Positions 9,119 through 16,815 of a DNA stretch of 64,000 nucleotides are shown one piece after another (the stretch's first letter is position 1; each line of letters opens with the position of its first letter). Under the pieces are notes generated by a model. The model was given only the letters and a program-made list of their open reading frames with translations. It was not told the DNA's origin and did not search any database. The stretch comes from Halalkalibacter krulwichiae. Lineage in GTDB: Bacteria > Bacillota > Bacilli > Bacillales > Bacillaceae_D. The position numbers were made by a program, and so were the translations under genes. The DNA lies in assembly GCF_002109385.1 (NCBI RefSeq), contig NZ_CP020814.1, positions 3,185,501 through 3,249,500 of the forward strand, written 5' to 3'.

Positions 9119-10156
9119 TTATGGATACATTGGAACATTATTAATTCCAAGTTCCTCCTCAAATCCGTTCATGATATTAAAGTTTTGTATTGCCTGACCT
9201 GAAGCTCCTTTAACGACATTATCGATTACAGAAACTACCGTAATTCGTCCCGTTCTCTCATCATACGTAACTCCTATGTCACAATAGTTACTACCATATA
9301 CTTCTTTCGTAGCCGGGAACTGACCTTTAGGTCTTACTCGAACAAAGTGTTCTTTTTGATAAGCTTCCTGGTAAAGTTCTCTCAATTCCTCTTCACTTGT
9401 TTGTCGTTTTGCTTTGACATAAATCGTTGCCATGATGCCACGAACCATCGGTACAAGGTGAGGCTGAAATGTCACAGTTTGAATATTGTTATTCCATTCA
9501 TTCAAAAGTTGCTCTATTTCTGGAACATGTTTATGTGTATTAATTTGATAAATTTTAAAGTTTTCGTTCATTTCACTGTAATGTGTAACCGCAGAAGGCG
9601 ATCTTCCGGCTCCAGATGTACCCGACTTAGCATCAATAATGATTGAATCAACATCGATGATTTCACTTTTTGCAAGTGGAGCTAAGCCTAATAGAGTAGC
9701 TGTCGGGTAACAACCTGGATTAGCAATGATTTTAGCCTTTTTTATATAGTCACGATTCCATTCAGGAAGTCCATACACAGCATTTTCTATAAGTGATAAG
9801 GGAGCAGCTTCTCGCTTGTACCAAGTTTCATATACTAACGGATCTTGCAAGCGCAAGTCTCCTGATAGATCAATAACTTGACAACCAGCTTTTGCAATAG
9901 CTCCTGACCACTCTGTTGAAACTCCGGGTGGCGTTGCAAGAAAAACTGTATCTACTTCCTCTTTCATCGATTGTAATTTAATTGACTTCAATTCTTTATT
10001 ATAAATTCCAGAAACATGTGGATAAGATTCTTGTATATTCATGCCTTCCTTTGATGATGAGTATAAAACAATCTCTTCTACTTTAGGATGCTGGTTTAAC
10101 AGTCTTAATAGTTCTGCACCGCCATATCCTGTTGCTCCAATAATCCCTACTCTCAT
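9119..10156 (-). CDS. argC: N-acetyl-gamma-glutamyl-phosphate reductase
   Basis: NADPH-dependent reduction of N-acetylglutamyl phosphate to the semialdehyde. The 345 residues equal the B. subtilis length when the ATG at 10156 is used (MRVGIIGATGYGG, a dinucleotide-binding GxxGxxG loop); a GGGAGAG site lies upstream, while longer in-frame starts lack one. The catalytic Cys is in NPGCYPTA near residue 150. It is the first gene of the operon, directly behind a sigma-A promoter overlapped by ARG boxes. Confidence 0.95.
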   Translation of the reverse strand: MRVGIIGATGYGGAELLRLLNQHPKVEEIVLYSSSKEGMNIQESYPHVSGIYNKELKSIKLQSMKEEVDTVFLATPPGVSTEWSGAIAKAGCQVIDLSGDLRLQDPLVYETWYKREAAPLSLIENAVYGLPEWNRDYIKKAKIIANPGCYPTATLLGLAPLAKSEIIDVDSIIIDAKSGTSGAGRSPSAVTHYSEMNENFKIYQINTHKHVPEIEQLLNEWNNNIQTVTFQPHLVPMVRGIMATIYVKAKRQTSEEELRELYQEAYQKEHFVRVRPKGQFPATKEVYGSNYCDIGVTYDERTGRITVVSVIDNVVKGASGQAIQNFNIMNGFEEELGINNVPMYP

Positions 10157-10205
10157 GTTAAATCTCTCCCAACTATCTATCTCTGCTCTAATGATCTTGG
10201 TAATC

Positions 10206-10234
10206 ATTATATCTATGTATAAAAATTAATTCAA
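10206..10234 (-). promoter_or_regulatory. Sigma-A promoter of the arginine operon
   Basis: On the minus strand TTGAAT (10234-10229) and TATAAT (10211-10206) are separated by exactly 17 bases, 50 bases upstream of the argC start. This is a near-consensus housekeeping promoter. Confidence 0.8.
10214..10232 (+). promoter_or_regulatory. ARG box overlapping the argC promoter
   Basis: The plus-strand 19-mer TATGTATAAAAATTAATTC agrees with the recalled ARG box consensus at about 14 of 19 positions. It fills the spacer between -35 and -10, so AhrC/ArgR bound with arginine would block RNA polymerase. Confidence 0.6.
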
Positions 10235-10253
10235 CTGTATTTTTATTTTATTT

Positions 10254-10272
10254 TATTTAATTTTTACTCATA
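10254..10272 (-). promoter_or_regulatory. Second ARG box upstream of argC
   Basis: On the minus strand the 19-mer TATGAGTAAAAATTAAATA matches the ARG box consensus at about 15 of 19 positions. It lies 40 bases upstream of the first box, close to the four helical turns often seen between cooperating ARG boxes. Confidence 0.6.
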
Positions 10273-10447
10273 TCTAAAAATTTATATATTTCCATCAAAA
10301 ACAAACGATAACAAAATGGCCGAATTCACAAAATTATCATACTTTTTAACTTAGCAATTTGTGTCTGTCATAATTGTCCTTTCATAAGAGCTTTTTCGGA
10401 AATTTATTGCTATTGGAGCAACACTTATTGAGAAAAGAGTTCTTGAT

Positions 10448-10482
10448 AAAAAAAGGAGACATGCCTATGTTAGGCATGTCTC
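10448..10482 (-). terminator. Terminator after the redoxin gene
   Basis: A perfect 12-bp stem (GAGACATGCCTA / TAGGCATGTCTC, loop TGT) is followed on the minus strand by a run of T. It ends the ctaG-SCO-redoxin unit. Confidence 0.85.
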
Positions 10483-10499
10483 TATACAATTCATTTAAT

Positions 10500-11021
10500 T
10501 TAATTTACCTTATTCAATTGTTCATAAATAATATCTGCTGTTTGTTCAATCTGGTCACCCCAAAAATCATTTATTTCATGGTGAATATATGTCCCATCTT
10601 GATCAAGAATACTAATTCCGCGGTAAGATATTTGGTCATTTTTCATTTTGGTTCGATCTAGGACAGAAAATGATTTATCTGATAAAAAAGAAAAAGTAAA
10701 TGCCCCTGCTTCTTTTAGACGTTTAGAATTTTCAGGACTATCTGTACTAATCGCATAAAGGTCAGCATCAATCCCATCAAATAATTCAATGTTATTTTGC
10801 AACTCAACTAGTTGCTGTTGGCAAAGTCCTCAGCCAACTTCTGTAAAATGAAATAAAATGGTAGCGCGCTCTTTATTTAATAGCGATACTTCTTCGCCTT
10901 GTTCATTAACAGCTGTAAGTTCTCCCTCATTCTCAGAAGTAGAATCACCACAACCCGAAAGTACAAGTGCTGCTATCGCTAAAAGTGAAAAGAGCCATAT
11001 GCATTTTCTAAATTGTTTCAT
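10500..11021 (-). CDS. Candidate selenocysteine-containing redoxin lipoprotein (in-frame TGA at UxxC)
   Basis: One frame runs from the ATG at 11021 (GGAGAG upstream) to 10500, interrupted only by a TGA at 10830-10832. Read through, it gives 173 residues: a lipoprotein signal with lipobox LSGC (Cys24), a short linker, then a thioredoxin/peroxiredoxin-like domain. The TGA is codon 64 in FTEVG-TGA-GLCQQQL, where the first cysteine of a CxxC redox motif is expected, giving UGLC. Downstream residues remain fully redoxin-like (LYAISTDSPENSKRL, FSFLSDKS, DQDGTYI). A hairpin follows the TGA. It shares the strand with a SCO protein and CtaG, suggesting an extracytoplasmic thiol/selenol oxidoreductase in cytochrome oxidase copper-site assembly or oxidative defence. 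The alternative is a Cys-to-stop point mutation; no selA/B/C/D gene is in this window. Confidence 0.65.
10796..10832 (-). promoter_or_regulatory. Possible bacterial SECIS hairpin after TGA
   Basis: In minus-strand RNA, four bases after UGA, UUUGC pairs with GCAAA; after a bulged C, AAC pairs with GUU, leaving a 13-base loop whose second base is G. An alternative fold pairs GCAAC with GUUGC around loop UAGUUGA. Bacterial SECIS elements usually have the apical loop about 16-37 bases from UGA with an early G, which both folds roughly satisfy. The stems are weak, so this is only suggestive. Confidence 0.35.
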
Positions 11022-11056
11022 CTTTCTCTCCTTTTCACACACATTAAGAATACACT

Positions 11057-11650
11057 CTATTGAATTGTTTTTAATAAGTCATCAATAATGGATTCTTGGT
11101 TTGTTTGTAATCCATCATATTTTCGTATAATCGTTCCATCAGGGTCAATTAAGAAAAAGCTTGTTGGATGCAAAATATCTTCACTATCCTCAATCTGCTG
11201 AACAGGAACCTTGAAACTTTCAAGAGCAAACTCTGAAATTTCTTCAAACTCATAACCAGTTAGAAATTTCCAAGTTTCATGGTTTGCACCGTTGTTTTCA
11301 GCATAAGAATAAAGATGATCTGATGTATCTCGTTCTGGGTCGACGGTAAAGGAAACAAACGACATGTCCACACCTTCGTCTTCCATGACGGCTTGTAACC
11401 GACTCATATTCGGTGTCATTGTAGGACATACAGTCGGACAGTACGTAAAAATAAAGCTGGCAAGCCAATATTGACCTTGTAACTCTGTTGAACCAAATGG
11501 TTCCCCGCTCTGCTCAGTAAATTCAAAATCTTGAACTTCTATTTTAGCTTCAGAAATATCGTAATCGGAAGAACCCCCATTTCCAACTTGATAGACCCAG
11601 CCACAGCCGCTAAGCATCGCTACTAACATGATTGGTACTAAGAACCTCAT
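11057..11650 (-). CDS. SCO1/SenC family copper chaperone lipoprotein
   Basis: A 197-residue membrane-anchored thioredoxin-fold protein. Its signal peptide ends in lipobox LSGC near residue 16. The copper-binding CPTVCP motif (CxxxC) is near residue 85 and the third ligand His is in ILHPTSFF near 160. SCO proteins deliver or reduce copper at the CuA site of cytochrome c oxidase subunit II. It lies 17 bases after ctaG and 35 bases before the redoxin, as one operon; B. subtilis YpmQ is the closest family member I know. Confidence 0.9.
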   Translation of the reverse strand: MRFLVPIMLVAMLSGCGWVYQVGNGGSSDYDISEAKIEVQDFEFTEQSGEPFGSTELQGQYWLASFIFTYCPTVCPTMTPNMSRLQAVMEDEGVDMSFVSFTVDPERDTSDHLYSYAENNGANHETWKFLTGYEFEEISEFALESFKVPVQQIEDSEDILHPTSFFLIDPDGTIIRKYDGLQTNQESIIDDLLKTIQ

Positions 11651-11667
11651 TATTGTTATCCTTTCTA

Positions 11668-12585
11668 TTACGATTTCACTGTTGGTATATCGCTGATCGT
11701 TAACTCACCATCTTGTTGTTTTTCCTTCGATAACCATTGCTTAAATACATAGCCAATCGTAATGCCATACGTAATCTCTTGCATTATTTTCATTAACACA
11801 CCAGCCAACTGCTGATCCATCCTCGTCTCAAGGAAAGCAAATGAATTTGGACCGGAAAATAGAGCCATTGGAACCTCGGCTCCAGCCGGTAAACAAAACG
11901 CCATAACACTTGCCCAAATCGTAGGGTCTGTATATGTTTGATACAATGGAGCTCCAGCAAAAATAATTAACGCACAAGCTGGTGTAATTAAAATACCATT
12001 TGCAAAAATATAACCTACACGCCTTAAATCTGACAAAGGAAACGCATTAGGTAAAGGAGCAATCATATGCCACCACATTAAAACAGCCGCAAAAAGCAAT
12101 AAATATTCATATAAGCTGTGCAATACCACAGACTGCATTAACGTATCAAACATTAATGGGACATGATAAAATGAAAAAAGCCCATTAAATAGGAAAAGTG
12201 CAACAATTGGGCTCCAAATGACCCGAAAAACTTTTTCTGTTACCGGAGATCGAAAACGATCAATTACCGCTTGGAAAAACCACTTAGGGGTTCCTAATAG
12301 AAAGAGAGGTGTTGCAATAAAGTACGCAAACACCATTTGCGTCATGTGAAAACTAATCATAATGTGTCCAGCAACATAAAGTGGACTTCCCCAACCAATA
12401 TATAAAGCAACTAACGCCAAGACGAAATAGATTTTTTGCTTTAGACTTACAGGTTTTGAATCCTTGAAGCGGTGTCGCCACTTTGTTATTACTAATAAGT
12501 AAAGTATTCCAATAATGAGCAATCCAACTAACAACTCTGGAGTCCATAAAGCTCGAAAACCAAAGTTCTCAAATAATACACTCAC
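11668..12585 (-). CDS. ctaG: Cytochrome c oxidase assembly factor CtaG
   Basis: A polytopic membrane protein of 305 residues, close to the 297 of B. subtilis CtaG, with about seven hydrophobic segments. Family features include SPLYVAGHIMISFHMTQM and the His-rich stretch VLHSLYEYLLLF. In B. subtilis CtaG is needed for active caa3 oxidase and is thought to help form the CuB centre. Here it is not next to ctaCDEF but heads an operon with a SCO protein and the redoxin. The start at 12585 follows an AGGAGG-like site. Confidence 0.9.
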   Translation of the reverse strand: MSVLFENFGFRALWTPELLVGLLIIGILYLLVITKWRHRFKDSKPVSLKQKIYFVLALVALYIGWGSPLYVAGHIMISFHMTQMVFAYFIATPLFLLGTPKWFFQAVIDRFRSPVTEKVFRVIWSPIVALFLFNGLFSFYHVPLMFDTLMQSVVLHSLYEYLLLFAAVLMWWHMIAPLPNAFPLSDLRRVGYIFANGILITPACALIIFAGAPLYQTYTDPTIWASVMAFCLPAGAEVPMALFSGPNSFAFLETRMDQQLAGVLMKIMQEITYGITIGYVFKQWLSKEKQQDGELTISDIPTVKS

Positions 12586-12724
12586 ATTCCTTACCTCCTT
12601 TATAAGGGAATGTTCCTTTCATACCTTAGAAAACAAGTCTATCATATCATACTTTTATCATTTGAAAATTGAACGAATCGGGAATCTTTGATAAGAAAAA
12701 TCAACCAGCGAAAGGACGATTTAA

Positions 12725-13534
12725 ATGTCTACAAAGCACTTAATTGCACTCGATTTAGACGGTACCTTACTAACCGATGAAAAGAAGATATCTCCACGGA
12801 CAAAAGAAGTAATTGCTAAAGCACGAGCTCAGGGACATATTGTATGCATTTCAACAGGCCGTCCTTATAGAGCCAGCATCCAGTATTACCAAGAACTACA
12901 ACTTAATACGGCTATCGTAAATTTTAATGGGGCATTTGTTCACCACCCATTTGATAGAAGCTTTGGTACGCATCACTCTCCACTTGATCTTCAAACAGCT
13001 AAAACAGTCATAGAAACGTGCGAAGCCTTTAATGTTAGCAATATTATGGTTGAAGTTATTGATGACTTTTACCTTAGATATTTTGACCAAGTATTGTTAG
13101 AAACGTTTCTAGCTGGACAATCCCCCGTTGATCACGGAAATTTATTACATATTTTAAAAGAAGACCCTACGTGTGTTTTAATTCACCCACAAGATCATCA
13201 TGTTCAGCAATTAAGAGAGCTACTGGTTGATGCACATGCTGAAGTAATTGATCAACGAGTTTGGGGAGCTCCTTTTAACGTCATTGAAATCGTAAAAGCA
13301 GGAATGAATAAAGCAGTTGGCTTAAAGAAAGTTGCTGATTTTTATAACATTCCTAAGGAACGAATTATTGCATTCGGTGATGAGGATAATGATTTTGAAA
13401 TGATTGAATTTGCAGGGCAAGGTGTTGCGATGGCTAATGGAATTAGTGAACTGAAACAATTAGCTAATTCCGTTACACTATCAAACGAAGAAGATGGCAT
13501 TGCGATCTATCTAGAAGAAGCACTTAATTTATAA
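12725..13534 (+). CDS. Cof-type HAD-IIB phosphatase
   Basis: A 269-residue cytosolic haloacid-dehalogenase hydrolase acting on sugar phosphates or related small phosphates. Motif I DLDGTLLTDE lies near residue 10 (nucleophile Asp), motif II STGRP near 45, the motif III lysine around 190-195, and motif IV GDEDNDFEM near 220. The type IIB cap is in the middle. AAAGGACG precedes the ATG. It is divergent from ctaG. B. subtilis has several paralogues (YkrA, YxeH and others), so the substrate cannot be assigned. Confidence 0.88.
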   Translation: MSTKHLIALDLDGTLLTDEKKISPRTKEVIAKARAQGHIVCISTGRPYRASIQYYQELQLNTAIVNFNGAFVHHPFDRSFGTHHSPLDLQTAKTVIETCEAFNVSNIMVEVIDDFYLRYFDQVLLETFLAGQSPVDHGNLLHILKEDPTCVLIHPQDHHVQQLRELLVDAHAEVIDQRVWGAPFNVIEIVKAGMNKAVGLKKVADFYNIPKERIIAFGDEDNDFEMIEFAGQGVAMANGISELKQLANSVTLSNEEDGIAIYLEEALNL

Positions 13535-13602
13535 TAGGATAAACTTCACATGAATGGGAATGTTAAAAAACGTAAACCATTACATGCTAAAGGAGTTAAG
13601 AA

Positions 13603-13671
13603 ATGAGTATCTTATTAAACCGTAAGCCGAATAACTTTATGAATACACAAACATTTCGAGTGATTAACTAA
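13603..13671 (+). CDS. 22-residue leader peptide ORF
   Basis: A very short ORF with a strong site, AAGGAG, eight bases before its ATG. It encodes 22 residues starting MSILLNRKPNNF. Its TAA stop overlaps the ATG of the next gene as TAATG, and that gene has no ribosome binding site of its own. This arrangement implies translational coupling. No known family is recognised. Confidence 0.5.
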   Translation: MSILLNRKPNNFMNTQTFRVIN

Positions 13672-13898
13672 TGGATAATCCCTACTTCCAAGAAGCAAGG
13701 CAGACGATTGCCCGTTTAGAATTATTAGCTTTTGCTGCAGAAACAGATACTCAACGTGAAGCTGTCAAAAAAGAATTACATCGTGCAAAAATGATTCTAA
13801 ATTCAGCCTTTCCTTATTCATCCCCTGCTGAACAGGATCAGATTATTCATATGCAAGATCTTCTTAATGATCTTTATGATTACGATCTCTATCAATAA
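13671..13898 (+). CDS. Small DUF3813-like protein
   Basis: A 75-residue acidic, helical cytosolic protein starting MDNPYFQEARQTI. The N-terminal xxxFQEAR segment and the heptad-like helices resemble what I recall of Bacillus DUF3813 proteins, function unknown. It is translationally coupled to the upstream 22-codon ORF and follows the HAD phosphatase by 136 bases on the same strand. Family assignment is tentative. Confidence 0.6.
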   Translation: MDNPYFQEARQTIARLELLAFAAETDTQREAVKKELHRAKMILNSAFPYSSPAEQDQIIHMQDLLNDLYDYDLYQ

Positions 13899-14017
13899 TC
13901 GTCTCACTATAAAAACGCCCTTTATATTTCAGTAATAATTTTGCTACTCACTAATAGCAATTTGTGTTACCCTTTATATAGTTATAATAGGTTAACAATG
14001 TAGGGGGAACTTAAAGA

Positions 14018-14473
14018 ATGCTTAAGGTGTATGAGGTGGATAAAGACGTAGATATCCAATTCAAACGACGTATTGCCAATTTATTTATGGGTCAGTTAGA
14101 GCCCATCGGCCCAAAAGATATGTATGATCAATTAATGGGCACAATTGAACTTGCCTTAAAACAAGATTCACAAGCTCATATCTTCGTCGCAGAAAAAGAA
14201 GAAACGTTGGTCGGGGCTGCATTTTTTAACGTTGCACTTAGCATAGATAAAGGCGGTCATTACATATGGCTTAATGATCTTTATGTCCATAAAGAACACC
14301 GTAATCAAGGAATCGCAAAAAAACTGCTCCTTAAAGTTATTTACTGGGCAGAAAGTGAAGGAATCAAAGGGATAGAATTAGAAACTGGAATAAACAACGA
14401 AGCGACAAAATCACTATATAATTCACTCGGATTCTATGATATTATTTCCAAGCGCTACGGATTTCGTTATTAA
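14018..14473 (+). CDS. GNAT family N-acetyltransferase
   Basis: A 151-residue single-domain GNAT protein. The acetyl-CoA pyrophosphate loop is HRNQGIAKKLL near residue 105, preceded by the beta-4 segment IWLNDLYV; the C-terminal KSLYNSLGFYDI is typical of motif B. The substrate is unknown. AGGGGG precedes the start, and a terminator follows immediately, so it is a single-gene unit. Confidence 0.88.
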   Translation: MLKVYEVDKDVDIQFKRRIANLFMGQLEPIGPKDMYDQLMGTIELALKQDSQAHIFVAEKEETLVGAAFFNVALSIDKGGHYIWLNDLYVHKEHRNQGIAKKLLLKVIYWAESEGIKGIELETGINNEATKSLYNSLGFYDIISKRYGFRY

Positions 14474-14499
14474 CTGCTGATTCATTCAGCAGTTTTTTT
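14474..14499 (+). terminator. Terminator of the GNAT gene
   Basis: CTGCTGA-TTCAT-TCAGCAG followed by seven T, beginning one base after the stop codon. Confidence 0.9.
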
Positions 14500-14584
14500 A
14501 TTTATTCGAGAAAATCACTTGAGCCATTTACCCACTGGTTAGCTTATTTGGTTCATTCGTCCAATCCCATATTGTTAATTTATC

Positions 14585-14624
14585 CGCCCATTTCGCTTGA
14601 AACTGGGCGTTTCGCTTCTTTTTT
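14585..14624 (+). terminator. Second hairpin with T-rich tail
   Basis: CGCCCA-TTTC pairs with GAAA-TGGGCG around GCTT (one extra C on the right arm), then TTTCGCTTCTTTTTT. It could be a backup terminator in the 221-base gap before the next gene; nothing else is apparent there. Confidence 0.45.
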
Positions 14625-14694
14625 CTGACTTTTCAACATATGATGTAGCAACCTAACCATTAGCACTGCGAAGCTGTCAAAGGAGTGTTACAAA

Positions 14695-15054
14695 ATGATG
14701 AGAGATTCGTTTATAGAAGTGGAGTTTTCAGATATTTATATTGAGCTTTCGAAACCTGCGCTACATCAGTTTATTAAGAAAATGATGAGTCAGCATTATT
14801 CCCTCTTTTGGCGCTATGATGCTAAAACAATCTACCTCATGATCGAACTTGACGATTCTGTCCACGAGCTCCCTTTTATCCGCAATTCTGAATTTCTCAC
14901 ACTTTCAGCTGCTAATCTTCAGATCTATGATGATGTACTAGCAAATGCGCTTGAGAAACTACTACAGCATGAAAAAGGCAATGGTATAGTCAAACGTTCC
15001 ACTGAAGGCCCCTTTATATTACGTCATACCAGTCCGGTGATATTGAGTCTATGA
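14695..15054 (+). CDS. Hypothetical protein (119 aa)
   Basis: I do not recognise this protein. It has 119 residues, starts MMRDSFIEVEFSDIYI, mixes beta-like and helical stretches, and has no signal peptide or membrane segment. AAAGGAG lies upstream of the start. Its stop overlaps a downstream ATG (ATGA), which suggests the two products are made together. A terminator after the second gene makes them a bicistronic unit. Confidence 0.6.
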   Translation: MMRDSFIEVEFSDIYIELSKPALHQFIKKMMSQHYSLFWRYDAKTIYLMIELDDSVHELPFIRNSEFLTLSAANLQIYDDVLANALEKLLQHEKGNGIVKRSTEGPFILRHTSPVILSL

Positions 15055-15296
15055 TCGAAATTGATGGGAGTGAAAAGGTCATGATGAACCGAAATGGATC
15101 GATGATTCAGTACAAAGATGATGGAAAATCACTTGAGCCTAGGATCATATATAACATGATGAATCTTGAGATTGACTATGTATTAATGGAATTACATGAA
15201 GCTTTACTCGATTCTGATGAATGGTTGATTAGCTCACATAAGAAGAAATTAAAGAAGCTTTTGTCTCGTCGCGAACAAGTCGAACAGCTGCTATAA
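15051..15296 (+). CDS. Hypothetical protein coupled to upstream gene
   Basis: An 81-residue protein of unknown function. The N-terminal half contains NRNGSMIQYKDDGKSL and the C-terminal half is a lysine/leucine-rich helix. The ATG at 15051 overlaps the previous stop but lacks a good ribosome site; ATGs at 15081 or 15084 have GGGAGTGAAAAGG upstream and may be the true start (about 70 residues). Confidence 0.55.
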   Translation: MIEIDGSEKVMMNRNGSMIQYKDDGKSLEPRIIYNMMNLEIDYVLMELHEALLDSDEWLISSHKKKLKKLLSRREQVEQLL

Positions 15297-15329
15297 ATGA
15301 TTAATCTCTGCTCCAATATGAGCGGAACA

Positions 15330-15360
15330 TGCAAGCACCACTTATGTGCTTGCATTTTTT
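15330..15360 (+). terminator. Terminator
   Basis: TGCAAGCAC-CACTTAT-GTGCTTGCA followed by six T, 33 bases after the second small gene of the pair. Confidence 0.9.
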
Positions 15361-15370
15361 CGGGCGCCCA

Positions 15371-15392
15371 AATAGGGAAAGAAATCCCTATT
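15371..15392. other. Hairpin in the gap before azlC
   Basis: AATAGGGA-AAGAAA-TCCCTATT is a perfect 8-bp stem without a T tract, in the 293-base gap 15297-15589. It is about 200 bases upstream of azlC. I found no T-box, riboswitch or clear promoter in the rest of that gap. Confidence 0.35.
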
Positions 15393-15589
15393 GAATAACG
15401 TTATAAAATCTTCGCTTAATCACTCTTCATCATTCAGTCATTTAATTTGACTAACTTGTTTCCTTTCCACTTAGCTATAACAATTCCGTTCCCGTTCATT
15501 GTATTTTCACTCTTGTCCAAATTTGTTCTTTCACATACAATCTATATAGCTTGATTACATATATTGTTAGTTAGAGAGGAGTTTTTCAC

Positions 15590-16297
15590 ATGGCTACGAC
15601 TGCTATTTCCCACCAGAAGTCATCTTTTTCACAAGGGCTATTAGCAGGAATAAGCATCGCAATTGGTTATTTACCAGCAGCTTTAACCTTTGGGCTATTA
15701 GCCAAAAGTACTGGCTTAACATTTGCTGAAACATTGGCGATGAGTTTGTTTGTTTTCGCCGGAGCAGCTCAATACATGGCGCTTAATTTAATAGCAATCG
15801 GAACAGGTGCATTTGAAATTATTTTTACGACTTTTATTGTAAACATAAGGCATTTATTGATGAGCGCTTCCGTTCGAGAACGTGTTGAAGATGATCACCC
15901 TATTATTAAAGCTGTCTACTCTTTTGGAATTACTGATGAAGTGTTTGCTGTCACAACAACACAAGAAGGCAAGATTAAGTCAGGTTTCGTAGCAGGCGTT
16001 GCCTTAATTGCCTATTGCAGTTGGGTTATTAACTCTGGAATTGGTTATTATGTTGGATCGATCTTACCTACTTCCCTTCAAGAAAGTATGGCCATTGCCT
16101 TATACGCTATGTTTATTGCTCTTCTTATGCCATCTTTAAAGAAACACCGTAAAGTGGCCGCACTTGCCATTAGTGCAGCTGTGTTTAATAGCCTTTTATC
16201 GTTGTTTCTTCCTAGCGGATGGTCAATCATCGGGGCAACGATATTAGCTTCTGCCGGAATCGAAATACTGACAAAGAAAGGTGGACATTCAAAATGA
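15590..16297 (+). CDS. azlC: AzlC family branched-chain amino acid exporter, large subunit
   Basis: A 235-residue inner-membrane protein with about six hydrophobic segments and the AzlC signature region FAGAAQYMALNLI, followed by IVNIRHLLMSASVRE. AzlC with AzlD exports branched-chain amino acids (analogues YgaZ/YgaH in E. coli export valine). AGAGAGGAG precedes the ATG. The stop overlaps the azlD start as ATGA. Confidence 0.88.
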   Translation: MATTAISHQKSSFSQGLLAGISIAIGYLPAALTFGLLAKSTGLTFAETLAMSLFVFAGAAQYMALNLIAIGTGAFEIIFTTFIVNIRHLLMSASVRERVEDDHPIIKAVYSFGITDEVFAVTTTQEGKIKSGFVAGVALIAYCSWVINSGIGYYVGSILPTSLQESMAIALYAMFIALLMPSLKKHRKVAALAISAAVFNSLLSLFLPSGWSIIGATILASAGIEILTKKGGHSK

Positions 16298-16599
16298 ATA
16301 TGACAATGTTTCTAATCATTGCAGGTATGGCAATTGTCACCTATATTCCAAGAATGCTTCCACTCGTTTTCATGGATGTCGAAAAAATCCCCAATTGGTT
16401 TCAAGCGATATTACGAAATGTACCATATGCGGCTCTAGGTGCACTTATTTTCCCTGGAGTGCTAACCGTTCATGAAAATACCTGGTTTGGGATCAGCGGG
16501 GCCATAACAGCTATTATTGTTGGATATTTAGGGGCAAACCTCATTATTGTTGTCATGAGTAGTATTGCCATGTTAATGCTTTTGTCCTGGCTATTTTAA
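16294..16599 (+). CDS. azlD: AzlD family small subunit
   Basis: A 101-residue membrane protein with about four hydrophobic segments and the family segment YIPRMLPLVF near the N-terminus. The ATG at 16294 overlaps the azlC stop and has AAAGGTGG upstream; a longer in-frame start inside azlC is not credible. It partners AzlC in the exporter. Confidence 0.86.
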   Translation: MNMTMFLIIAGMAIVTYIPRMLPLVFMDVEKIPNWFQAILRNVPYAALGALIFPGVLTVHENTWFGISGAITAIIVGYLGANLIIVVMSSIAMLMLLSWLF

Positions 16600-16644
16600 T
16601 AAAAGAACTGGCTAAAAGTCGAATTAGAGATGGTAATAGCTTCG

Positions 16645-16688
16645 GAGGCGTCTCAAAAGGTAAAATTAAACCTTTTGAGACGTCCTCT
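16645..16688 (+). repeat. Intergenic palindromic repeat, copy 1 (terminator-like)
   Basis: Arms CGTCTCAAAAGG and CCTTTTGAGACG with loop TAAAATTAAA, extended by GAGG/CCTC after one mismatch, then CTTTTATTTT. It lies after azlD. It is one of six related copies in this window. Confidence 0.8.
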
Positions 16689-16815
16689 TTTATTTTCACT
16701 ATTCCTTTGCTTCCCCTTTCATTCCATGATGATTTTTGCCGTTCCCTTTCTTTCTTTTGTTGAACACGATACAATGAAAGAATGGAATTTTTCGTATTAG
16801 AGGTGAGAATGTAAA

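Noticed and set aside
9347..9646. Long plus-strand open frames opposite arg, car, che and add genes
   Set aside because: They lack ribosome sites and recognisable products and are explained by codon usage of the genes on the other strand.
10800..10832. Two separate genes on either side of the TGA at 10830
   Set aside because: The downstream half would start at a TTG without a ribosome site, and neither half is a complete redoxin; the frame is the same on both sides.
15297..15589. T-box or amino acid riboswitch before azlC
   Set aside because: No T-box sequence (GGTGG with terminator/antiterminator pair) or other known riboswitch core was found; only two simple hairpins.
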